Both the position numbers and the translations under genes were made by a program. Below the pieces are notes generated by a model. That model worked only from the letters and a program-made list of their open reading frames with translations, was not told the DNA's origin and searched no databases. From Kiritimatiellota bacterium (lineage in GTDB: Bacteria > Verrucomicrobiota > Lentisphaeria > Victivallales > JAADHT01): a stretch of 36,788 bases of DNA. The stretch spans positions 1 through 36,788 of the forward strand of contig JAUUYH010000002.1 of the NCBI GenBank assembly GCA_030590505.1. Reading direction: 5' to 3'. Positions 10,156-18,206 of this stretch are shown here, piece by piece; positions within the stretch are counted from its first letter, which is position 1; each line of letters begins with the position of its first letter.

Positions 10156-11397
10156 ATGTTAAAAAAAATGATGTTAATTTTTGCAGTGATTTGTTCGATG
10201 AGCTTGAGCCTTAACGCTCAGGAAGTAACAGAAAAGCTAGAAAGCGCTCTTAACGATCCTCAGGATTTGACCGAGCAGGCAAAAAATGCTGAAGGTGAAG
10301 CAATTGCTGATGCTGAAGTTGATACAGAAAAAGTAAGTAACGAGAATAGCTCTTCATGGTTCGGATGGCTTTGGCCTTTCGGTGGTGACGATGAGGATGA
10401 AGTTATCGTGGCAGATGACAAGACTGAACCGATTGTAGAAGAGCTTGAAATTGAAGAGATCAATACTGAAAAAGCTTCAAAAGAGAAAGAGGAGAAAGCA
10501 GAACTGAAAGGTGATGCTGCAAATGAAATAAATAGTAAAGTATCTGAAGAAATTGCTGAGGATGAAGCAATTGCTGATGCTGAAGTTGATACAGAAAAAG
10601 TGAGTAACGAGAATACCTCTTCATGGTTCGGATGGCTTTGGCCTTTCGGTGGTGACGATGAGGATGAAGTTGTCGTGGAAGGTGACATAACAGAACCGAC
10701 TGTAGAAAAGCTTGAAACTGAAGAGATCGTTGAAACGATCTCAGAAACACCTACAACTGAAACAATAACTGAAGAGCTTGCTGAAGCTGAAGAAACAGAT
10801 GAGCCAGAAATGGTGTCTGAAATACCTGAGGCAGAAGGTAAAATCAATGTAACCAATAAACTTATCTACTACTTCCCGAATCTTTTCCTTAACTTAATGG
10901 ACTCTTTTACTGCTAATATTGGGCTCGGTGCAAAATCAACATTCGCATTATCAATGACAAGATATGCACAATTTGGTGGAAGCTATGGTGATGAAGTTTT
11001 CCTAGAAAAGGGAATTTATCGCAGATATGGTGGCGGTTACAATAATGGACACTCTCTAAAACTCGGACCATTGTTAGGAGAAAAACGTTATATCGATAAT
11101 GTTATAGGAGATATGACACCTCGCATAATCAAAAAACCTGAGCTTCAAATGCAGCGCCCGACTAATGCAATATACAAAGACAAATATCGTAATTTTTGGA
11201 CTGTAGGTATTGATATCGGATGGTTGATTAATATTGGCTTACACCTAGAACCTATTGAATTCGCGGATTTCATTACTGGTATATTTTTCTATGACCTTTG
11301 TGATGATGACTTAGGTAGATCTGTGGAAGGCGACGCAACAGAAGAAGATATTGATGAAAATGTTGAAGAGCTGGAAACAATAGAAGGAGATCTGTAG
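10156..11397 (+). CDS. secreted acidic protein with a duplicated 55-aa segment and a C-terminal domain of unknown function
   Basis: Signal peptide MLKKMMLIFAVICSMSLSLNA; EAIADAEVDTEKVSNEN-SSWFGWLWPFGGDDEDEV occurs twice; aromatic/Gly-rich C-terminus. Confidence 0.8.
   Translation: MLKKMMLIFAVICSMSLSLNAQEVTEKLESALNDPQDLTEQAKNAEGEAIADAEVDTEKVSNENSSSWFGWLWPFGGDDEDEVIVADDKTEPIVEELEIEEINTEKASKEKEEKAELKGDAANEINSKVSEEIAEDEAIADAEVDTEKVSNENTSSWFGWLWPFGGDDEDEVVVEGDITEPTVEKLETEEIVETISETPTTETITEELAEAEETDEPEMVSEIPEAEGKINVTNKLIYYFPNLFLNLMDSFTANIGLGAKSTFALSMTRYAQFGGSYGDEVFLEKGIYRRYGGGYNNGHSLKLGPLLGEKRYIDNVIGDMTPRIIKKPELQMQRPTNAIYKDKYRNFWTVGIDIGWLINIGLHLEPIEFADFITGIFFYDLCDDDLGRSVEGDATEEDIDENVEELETIEGDL
10297..10461 (+). 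repeat. internal coding repeat, copy 1 (165 nt)
   Basis: Near-identical to 10564..10728; GAAGCAATTGCTGATGCTGAAGTTGATACAGAAAAAGT...TGGTTCGGATGGCTTTGGCCTTTCGGTGGTGACGATGAGGATGAAGTT. Confidence 0.95.
10564..10728 (+). repeat. internal coding repeat, copy 2 (165 nt)
   Basis: Direct repeat of 10297..10461, offset 267 nt (in frame). Confidence 0.95.
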
Positions 11398-11474
11398 GAA
11401 TAACAGAAGAGACTGAAACAGTTGAAGTTAACGATGTTAATGCTCCTTAAATACAACAGGAGTCGTGAATAATG

Positions 11475-11505
11475 AAAAAGCGTACTCAGTGAGTACGCTT
11501 TTTTT
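11475..11505 (+). terminator. Rho-independent terminator
   Basis: AAAAAGCGTACTCA-G-TGAGTACGCTTTTTTT perfect hairpin plus T-tract downstream of the 10156 gene. Confidence 0.9.
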
Positions 11506-11544
11506 ATAGAATAATTAAGAAATTAGAGGAAAAAGGAAAGTATT

Positions 11545-12963
11545 ATGTGTAGCAAAATTAAAAAAGAACTAAGTACATTTGAGCAGGAGCATATCCTTGA
11601 TTTTATAACTGAACTGAATCAAGACCAGCGTGAACAGCTACTTTCACAAATCGAACAAATCAATTTTGAAGAACTTGATGAGCTTATTAAAAAATATGTA
11701 ATAAATAAGCCTGAAATAAAAATCCCTGAGAATATTTCACCTTCTCCTTACTTTTCTGAAATACCCGAAAACGATGATCAAAAAAAACTTTATGACGATG
11801 CCAACAAAAAAGGAAAAGAACTGCTTGCAAAGGGAAAAATTGCCGCATTAACAGTGGCCGGTGGACAAGGAAGTCGCCTAGGCTTTGACGGCCCTAAAGG
11901 CAGCTACCCCGTAACACCGGTTGAGAACAAAACCCTATTTCAATATTTTTCAGAATCTTTACTCAGGGCAGGAAATAAATTCGGGGCTCCTGTCAAATGG
12001 TATATCATGACCAGCACAGTAAATGACAAAGATACCCGTGATTTTTTCAAAGAGAATAAATATTTCGGACTGGAGGAGTCACAGCTCTTCTTCTTCACAC
12101 AGGGCACAATGCCAGCAATCGGACTTGATGGAAAACTGCTACTTAGCGAAAAAGATTCTCTCGCATTAGCTCCAAATGGTCATGGTGGCACCCTTCTTGC
12201 CCTCTATAACTCAGGAGCTCTTGAAGATATGAGAGATAATGGCATAGAACATATCTCATATTTTCAAGTCGATAACCCGCTAGTCTCGGTTGTAAACCCT
12301 TTTTTGATAGGCCTGCACGCTCTACAGCAATCTGAAATAAGTGCAAGGGCCTTAATAAAAACTGGACCTTTTGAAAAACTCGGGAATTTCTGTATAGTTG
12401 ACAATCGACTAGAAATAATTGAATATAGCGATATGCCCGATGACCTCGCACAGGAGAGAGAAGATGATGGAAAACTCCGGTTCCGTGCGGGAAGCCCTGC
12501 AATACACGTTATTTCAAGAAAATTTGTAGAACGCCTGACAACAGGTGGCAGACTTCAACTCCCTTGGCATCGTGCTGATAAAAAAATCCCCTATATAAAT
12601 CAGAACGGTGAAAAAATCAATCCCGAAGAGTCGAATGGCGTCAAGCTGGAAACATTTATCTTTGATGCAATTCCGATGGCAGAAAAGACCATGATTCTTG
12701 AAGCACAACGAGAGAACGAGTTTGCACCAGTAAAGAATCAGACTGGTGTTGATTCCGCAGAAAGTTGCAGAGCTATGCTAATTGCGAGAGATGCAAAATG
12801 GCTGGAAGCTGCTGGCATAACTGTACCGAAAAAGGCCGACGGATCACCCGATTGCATTATCGAACTCTCTCCTGCAAAATTCTTCGACCTTGAGGATGTA
12901 AAAGAGTATTTTAAAGAGAAAAGCTCTGTTATTGAGCCTAAAGCCATTATATATTATGAATAA
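11545..12963 (+). CDS. UDPGP-family (UAP1-like) UDP-sugar pyrophosphorylase
   Basis: LTVAGGQGSRLGFDGPKGSYPV nucleotide-binding signature, PNGHGGTLLAL, QVDNPLV, family-typical length. Confidence 0.88.
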   Translation: MCSKIKKELSTFEQEHILDFITELNQDQREQLLSQIEQINFEELDELIKKYVINKPEIKIPENISPSPYFSEIPENDDQKKLYDDANKKGKELLAKGKIAALTVAGGQGSRLGFDGPKGSYPVTPVENKTLFQYFSESLLRAGNKFGAPVKWYIMTSTVNDKDTRDFFKENKYFGLEESQLFFFTQGTMPAIGLDGKLLLSEKDSLALAPNGHGGTLLALYNSGALEDMRDNGIEHISYFQVDNPLVSVVNPFLIGLHALQQSEISARALIKTGPFEKLGNFCIVDNRLEIIEYSDMPDDLAQEREDDGKLRFRAGSPAIHVISRKFVERLTTGGRLQLPWHRADKKIPYINQNGEKINPEESNGVKLETFIFDAIPMAEKTMILEAQRENEFAPVKNQTGVDSAESCRAMLIARDAKWLEAAGITVPKKADGSPDCIIELSPAKFFDLEDVKEYFKEKSSVIEPKAIIYYE

Positions 12964-13294
12964 AATTCTAAAAATAAATATTAGCGATATAATCATTGAC
13001 CCAGCCCGTGAATCTGAAATGATTACCAATGCTTGCATACGCTCAATTCACATGAGGCCGACTGGAGTCTGCCAATTCGGAGATGCCATTCTAATTGTTA
13101 TGGAAAAGTGTAATTCAGAAAATTATGATTCTAAACAGAATTATATATATACTTTAGCCCCCTTGAACTCTGCAAATCTTGATGAGGTTATAGCAGAAAT
13201 AAGCTCGAGATACTTCGCAGGCTTCTCGATTCTTGGCGGATTTGACGTCAAAAATGAGAAATGGGCCCTGTTTGAAAAAAAGGACCTTCACTAA
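12956..13294 (+). CDS. hypothetical protein, about 112 aa
   Basis: ATG at 12956 overlaps the stop of the UDPGP gene (ATGAATAA), suggesting translational coupling; no family recognised. Confidence 0.6.
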   Translation: MNKILKINISDIIIDPARESEMITNACIRSIHMRPTGVCQFGDAILIVMEKCNSENYDSKQNYIYTLAPLNSANLDEVIAEISSRYFAGFSILGGFDVKNEKWALFEKKDLH

Positions 13295-13298
13295 AATT

Positions 13299-13385
13299 AT
13301 ACCGCAAGCGGTAAAGATCTTACCTTGCTTTTGCTAGCTAATTAAGTTTAAAGAAAATGTTAAGATTTCATACGTGCAAAGTATA
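13299..13385 (+). repeat. 87-bp intergenic repeat, copy 1
   Basis: ATACCGCAAGCGGTA..TTTTGCTAGCTAATTAAGTTTAA..GAAAATGTTAAGATTTCAT.CGTGCAAAGTATA; 81/87 identical to the reverse complement of 20892..20978. Confidence 0.95.
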
Positions 13386-13450
13386 GTAGGCAACCGCTTT
13401 CTCTTCTTTTGAAAAAGAGAAGACATAGAGTTTATGCCTTCAAATTGGCA

Positions 13451-14566
13451 TTAACTCTCGTTATAGCTAAGAAAAAGGATAAAATCTCCGAGTGCAAGAA
13501 AATCACCAGCATGCATAAGCTTTTTCTTAACCTTCTCATCATTTACATAAGTTCCGTTTGTGCTGTTTAGATCTGCTGCTAAAACACTTTTCTCATAAAT
13601 AATCAGCTGAACATGCTGTTTTGACAAACTGGACTCTTCCATAGTATATGTAACATCCGTACCGCGACCAATACTTACAGCTTTGCCAGCTTGCGGAAGT
13701 TCAAGATTTACCGCAGATTCAGCACTCTCCCCAAGTACTTGTAAAAGCATAAAAGTCTTCTTTGCTGTAGCAGAAAAGTCCATAAAATCACCAGCCTGTG
13801 CAATAGTTGTTGATTCAGGAATCGAAAATCCCAACTCCCCGATGGAAAAGTGCGAACCTGCACATATGGGAGTAGGCTCTGTAATTACAGCACCCTGCAT
13901 CAATAGTGGGAATTTATCACTCAATGGTTCAATAAAAAGCTGATTGTTGTAGCTGTTAATCATTGCCAGAAAAGGCTCTTTCAATATCGGATCAAGATTA
14001 TCCTCTAACATAGATTCAGTGATTACAACATCACAGATAGCCTCTGCCCCGATCAAACATGGCTCTTTAGAATTAAATGGGGTCTGAAGTTTTCCATTCT
14101 TTAATTCAAATTTGTGTTGAGGGTTAATCTTCTGAGACATTTTGAATTCATTATTACCATTCACAAGAACTAAATGAGTATCACCTATCTTTAAGGTGCA
14201 GTAACCATTATGCTCAAACACAAACTGATAATTGGGAATTCCATTGATCTGTAGCATATTAGCTCTGGCATATTCCATAACAAACCATGAACTGCCTAAC
14301 TTCTGCACGACAACCTGAACACGTTCCGACTCAGGTTCTGAAATACAGATCTCCGAATCATGCGCACTGTTTCCTATGCAATACCTCATTTTATTTGAAG
14401 AAAATTCCTTACTCTGCCACTCCTTGCCAACACGAGAATAACATACCATATTTGGCAATTTCTTAAGATCTTTAGAAGAAATCGTTGATCCATCTCTTCC
14501 TTTGGTCTTGTTCATGATAGCGTTAAGAGTTGTCTTTATGGTCGGAGAACTCTGTGTTTTATCCAT
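13451..14566 (-). CDS. FHA-domain protein
   Basis: C-terminal FHA signature: VSIGRGTDVTYTMEESSLSKQHVQLIIYEKSVLAADLNSTNGTYVNDEKVKKKLMHAGDFLALGDFILFL. Confidence 0.88.
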   Translation of the reverse strand: MDKTQSSPTIKTTLNAIMNKTKGRDGSTISSKDLKKLPNMVCYSRVGKEWQSKEFSSNKMRYCIGNSAHDSEICISEPESERVQVVVQKLGSSWFVMEYARANMLQINGIPNYQFVFEHNGYCTLKIGDTHLVLVNGNNEFKMSQKINPQHKFELKNGKLQTPFNSKEPCLIGAEAICDVVITESMLEDNLDPILKEPFLAMINSYNNQLFIEPLSDKFPLLMQGAVITEPTPICAGSHFSIGELGFSIPESTTIAQAGDFMDFSATAKKTFMLLQVLGESAESAVNLELPQAGKAVSIGRGTDVTYTMEESSLSKQHVQLIIYEKSVLAADLNSTNGTYVNDEKVKKKLMHAGDFLALGDFILFLSYNES

Positions 14567-14713
14567 TTGATTACCCCCCCGTATTAATTGATATTATTGC
14601 ATAAAATATACACAAACTCATTCAGAAAATCTACCAAATGACGAATCATTGCTTACTTATATTACCATAATGTAGAAAAAATACAAGAAAATCTAAAAAA
14701 AGACTCAAAACTT

Positions 14714-14726
14714 TGCGAATTTCGCA
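14714..14726. repeat. iterated palindrome TGCGAATTTCGCA (intergenic)
   Basis: Exact match to TGCGA-N3-TCGCA, extended to TTTGCGAATTTCGCAAA. Confidence 0.9.
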
Positions 14727-14937
14727 AATTGCCATTATGATTGCCTGATCACAACCTATCATACTGTCGTCCTACTCGGGCAAATACAACATTGCGGGCT
14801 CATGCCTTTCTATGTTACCTAGATTGTGAAACATAAGTGCTTGAGTTGCGCAAATGCTTTGTTTTCAGGTGTTTTAGCTTTTCTGTAAAACTCCTTTTAA
14901 GTGAACTAAATAAAAAGCCAAAGCATATGCGAACAAA

Positions 14938-14976
14938 TGACTTATGAAAATTTGGTGTTTAGAACTGCACGATTTA
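14938..14976 (+). repeat. dispersed intergenic repeat, copy 1
   Basis: TGACTTATGAAAATTTGGTGTTTAGAACTGCACGATTTAGGT matches 34581..34622 without gaps; contains exact TGCACGATTTAGGT. Confidence 0.7.
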
Positions 14977-14980
14977 GGTG

Positions 14981-16777
14981 TTATTTAGAATGCTCAGTTT
15001 GATACTCTTTGATTGCTTCACAAAAGAACTTTCCATACTGCGCCATCTTTACCTGACCAACACCTGAGATCTGCAACATTGCACCCCGTGATGTCGGATA
15101 CTCCCTTGCCATTTCATGCAATGTTTTATCTGAAAAAACAAGATACGGTGGGATATCACGTCTCTTAGCAATAACAGTCCTCACCTGACGCAGGCACTCA
15201 AAAAGAGCTTTATTGTAATCTTTTGTGCGACTTATTTTTGATATCCCCGCCTGTTTTTCAACCTTAACGGGTTCAATAATTGAAAATTTCTCAGAACCAA
15301 ATAAAATATTACGTCCACGATCAGTAAGTTTGATCTGATTATGCTCATCACTCATCTGCATAATTGCGTCTTTCGCAAAAAGTGCATCAATAAGAAAAGT
15401 CCACTCCTTGTTTGATATTTCACTGCCGACCCCGTATGTCTTTATTTCCGTGTGATTAAACATCCTTATCTTTTGTGTGTTCGCGCCACGAATAATGTCA
15501 ATAATATGGTTCCTGCCAAACATCTCTTCTGTCCTCAATACTGCTGACATAAAGATCTGAGCTTCTCGTGTTGCATCGCGTGTTGAAAATTTCCCACTAC
15601 AAACATCACACGAACCACAATTTGTACCTGGGAACTCCTCTCCAAAATATTTCAACATAGCTTTTCGACGACAAATATGGTTATTCGCAAAAGATGACAT
15701 AGATGCGAGTTTCGCACTATTTCGCTTTTTCTCCTTTTCATCCTCCACCTGCCCAATAAAAAACTTTATTGTAGCCTCATCGCCGTAGGAGTGAAGTAAC
15801 AGACAGTGCGCTGGCTCACCATCCCGCCCAGAGCGGCCCGTCTCCTGATAGTAACTTTCGATATTTTTCGGAAGATCACCGTGAACAACAAAGCGTACAT
15901 TCGATTTATCAATTCCCATCCCAAATGCGATTGTCGCAACAATTACTTGAATATCATCTTTATTGAATGCATCCTGATTTTTCTTGCGAATTTCGCTATC
16001 GAGCCCAGCATGATAGGGCAGAGCATTAATTTTATTCTTCTTTAAGTAGGCAGCTGTCTTTTCAACGGATTTTCTAGTTGTACGATATACAATACCTGCC
16101 TCATCTTTATGCTGCTCAATAAAATCGAGGATTTCTGAATTAACATCTATTTTTCGCTGTACCTGGTAAAAAATATTTGGTCGATTAAATGATGCAAGTA
16201 TGTTAAACGGAGATACTAAATTCAGTTTCATCAGAATATCATCCTGAACATGCGGCGTAGCTGATGCGGTAAATGCGGCAAGCGGTGTATCTGGAAAATT
16301 CTCCTTCAATTTAGATAAAACCATATAGTCTGGTCGAAAATCATGCCCCCACTCTGAGATACAATGAGCCTCATCTATTGCAAAAAATGCGATATTCGCA
16401 CGTTGCTGAAGATCCCTAAAAAAGTAGTCTAAGGACAATCGCTCTGGAGCAAGATAGAGTAGATCTAAAGAGTTATTCCCTATTGCTACATCAACTTCTC
16501 GTTTTTCAGATATAGTAAGGGAACTGTTGTAGTAGGCCGCACGTATACCGTTGGCTCTGGCACCATCAACCTGATCTTTCATCAACGCAATTAGCGGACT
16601 GATAACCACACACATACCCGAGCTTAAAACCGCAGGAAGTTGATAACAGAGAGATTTCCCACCACCGGTTGGCATTACGGCAAACACGTCACGCTTATTT
16701 AGCAGTGCTGCGATTATCTCTTCCTGATTCTCACGAAAAGAGTCAAATCCAAAAACATTCTTTAAATGAGTTTTCAT
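14981..16777 (-). CDS. recQ: ATP-dependent DNA helicase RecQ
   Basis: GGGKSLCYQLPA, DEAHC, QETGRSGRDG, Zn-cysteine cluster CRRKAMLKYFGE..CGSCDVC, C-terminal HRDC-like segment. Confidence 0.96.
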   Translation of the reverse strand: MKTHLKNVFGFDSFRENQEEIIAALLNKRDVFAVMPTGGGKSLCYQLPAVLSSGMCVVISPLIALMKDQVDGARANGIRAAYYNSSLTISEKREVDVAIGNNSLDLLYLAPERLSLDYFFRDLQQRANIAFFAIDEAHCISEWGHDFRPDYMVLSKLKENFPDTPLAAFTASATPHVQDDILMKLNLVSPFNILASFNRPNIFYQVQRKIDVNSEILDFIEQHKDEAGIVYRTTRKSVEKTAAYLKKNKINALPYHAGLDSEIRKKNQDAFNKDDIQVIVATIAFGMGIDKSNVRFVVHGDLPKNIESYYQETGRSGRDGEPAHCLLLHSYGDEATIKFFIGQVEDEKEKKRNSAKLASMSSFANNHICRRKAMLKYFGEEFPGTNCGSCDVCSGKFSTRDATREAQIFMSAVLRTEEMFGRNHIIDIIRGANTQKIRMFNHTEIKTYGVGSEISNKEWTFLIDALFAKDAIMQMSDEHNQIKLTDRGRNILFGSEKFSIIEPVKVEKQAGISKISRTKDYNKALFECLRQVRTVIAKRRDIPPYLVFSDKTLHEMAREYPTSRGAMLQISGVGQVKMAQYGKFFCEAIKEYQTEHSK

Positions 16778-16817
16778 AAAATATTATTAATTCCCCAAAG
16801 TGGATATTTAATTTAGT

Positions 16818-17651
16818 TTAATCCACCAGTCCCGATAGATATTTGATCCACTCACCTATTCCATCTCCTGTTTGTGCACTGAGTTCAAATATAAATACCC
16901 CTGGCTTGATGTCGCGGAGATATTTTCTACATCTCTGCATATTCCAATCCAGATGCGGAACAAGATCAGTCTTTGTTAGCAATACAATCTGAGAATCAGA
17001 GAAGAGAACAGGATATTTTACAGGCTTATCTTCCCCTTCCGTTACAGAGAGCAGGGCAATCTTAAAATTCTCGCCAAGATCAAATGCTGCAGGGCATACC
17101 AGATTTCCAACATTTTCAATAAAAAGCAACTCTGTATCTTTTTCGATCACCTTAGGTAGAGCCTCTCCAACCTGAGTCGCATTCAGATGACAGGCACTTT
17201 GTGTCTCAATCTGAATAACATTCGCACCTTTTCCCTTAAGCCGCTTTGCATCGTTATCTGTCTGCTGGTCACCTACAATTACCGCACATTTAATTTTGCC
17301 ATCAAGCTGCTCAAGCGTCTTTTCCAGCAACATTGTCTTGCCAGATCCAGGCGAAGAGATAAGATTCACTGCTACAATCCCACGCTCGGCGAGATAAGAT
17401 CTATTTCTCATCGCAACTTCATCATTTTTAGCCAGTACATTCTGCTGAATTTGAACTCTCCGGCTTACTCCATCGTGCTCAGTGCGAGCATGAGTATGCG
17501 TCGTGCCATCAGAATGCGTATGCTCATGAGGATGCTTATGGGGAAGGCTAGCATCGTCATGCGAATGGGTCGTGCCATCTGCATGCGTATGGCTGTGGAA
17601 ATATTTTTTTTCATTTCCTTCTGTACATCCACAATCCTCACACATAATCAA
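16818..17651 (-). CDS. hypB: hydrogenase/urease nickel incorporation GTPase HypB with His-rich N-terminus
   Basis: CEDCGC N-terminus, His-rich HSHTHADGTTHSHDDASLPHKHPHEHTHSDGTTHTHARTEHDG, Walker A SSPGSGKT, TKTDLVPHLDWN. Confidence 0.95.
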   Translation of the reverse strand: MIMCEDCGCTEGNEKKYFHSHTHADGTTHSHDDASLPHKHPHEHTHSDGTTHTHARTEHDGVSRRVQIQQNVLAKNDEVAMRNRSYLAERGIVAVNLISSPGSGKTMLLEKTLEQLDGKIKCAVIVGDQQTDNDAKRLKGKGANVIQIETQSACHLNATQVGEALPKVIEKDTELLFIENVGNLVCPAAFDLGENFKIALLSVTEGEDKPVKYPVLFSDSQIVLLTKTDLVPHLDWNMQRCRKYLRDIKPGVFIFELSAQTGDGIGEWIKYLSGLVD

Positions 17652-17706
17652 ATCTCCTTATTTTTCTATTTGCTACTGAACATGCCTGTTTTCTACATCT
17701 GTAATC

Positions 17707-17719
17707 TGCGAATTTCGCA
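17707..17719. repeat. iterated palindrome TGCGAATTTCGCA (intergenic hypA/hypB)
   Basis: Exact TGCGA-N3-TCGCA, extended CTGCGAATTTCGCAG; a 9/10 copy TGCGAAATACGCA lies at 17757..17769. Confidence 0.9.
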
Positions 17720-17780
17720 GATTTTTTTAGGGAGGCAACTACAACGCTAAATTTTGTGCGAAATACGCAAGCGACCAACG

Positions 17781-18128
17781 TTAAACTGATTCAACCTCCA
17801 TCTCTTTTATAACAAACTCCCGGCCTGCAATAATTGCAATATTATCTGAATGGCAATGCGTGCAGACAATTATCGGCACCTCCGGGTATGACTCCTTATC
17901 ACAATCATCACATTTCACCTGGAGTTTAACTCTTTCATAGATAAATTTACTCTTTTCAAGCAGTGTACCTTCCGAAACAAACGGAAGTGCAAAATCGAGA
18001 GCATCTTTATCAACTCCTGACAGATCACCAATCAGCAGAGTAACAGATGTAATTACAGAGATATTATCCTCTACCGAAATCTCAACTATTTTACCTACCA
18101 GTGATTCTGCTAAAGCCAATTCATGCAT
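17781..18128 (-). CDS. hypA: hydrogenase nickel incorporation protein HypA
   Basis: MHELALAESLV start and zinc site CDDC...CTHC. Confidence 0.93.
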   Translation of the reverse strand: MHELALAESLVGKIVEISVEDNISVITSVTLLIGDLSGVDKDALDFALPFVSEGTLLEKSKFIYERVKLQVKCDDCDKESYPEVPIIVCTHCHSDNIAIIAGREFVIKEMEVESV

Positions 18129-18206
18129 AATTGTATCAACATTTATTTATAATTTGAATCCCACCATTTATTCTGACACACAAGTGCATTCTAAAAAGAC
18201 GTAAAA

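Noticed and set aside
10260-10856. 198-aa antisense ORF, very Ser-rich (MVTLILPSASGISDTISGSS..)
   Set aside because: It is the reverse complement of the acidic repeat coding region; Glu/Asp-rich codons read antisense give long Ser/Phe-rich open frames. No RBS or family signature.
12186-12200. Good sigma-54 promoter match TGGCAC-N5-TTGC
   Set aside because: It lies inside the UDPGP gene where it encodes the strongly conserved GGTLLA motif, and no gene starts just downstream; likely coincidental.
17470-17610. Short tandem-like repeats (ATGCGTATG, CGTGCCATC) suggestive of a repeat array
   Set aside because: They encode the His-rich tail of HypB (THSDGTTHTH etc.); a coding repeat, not CRISPR or satellite DNA.
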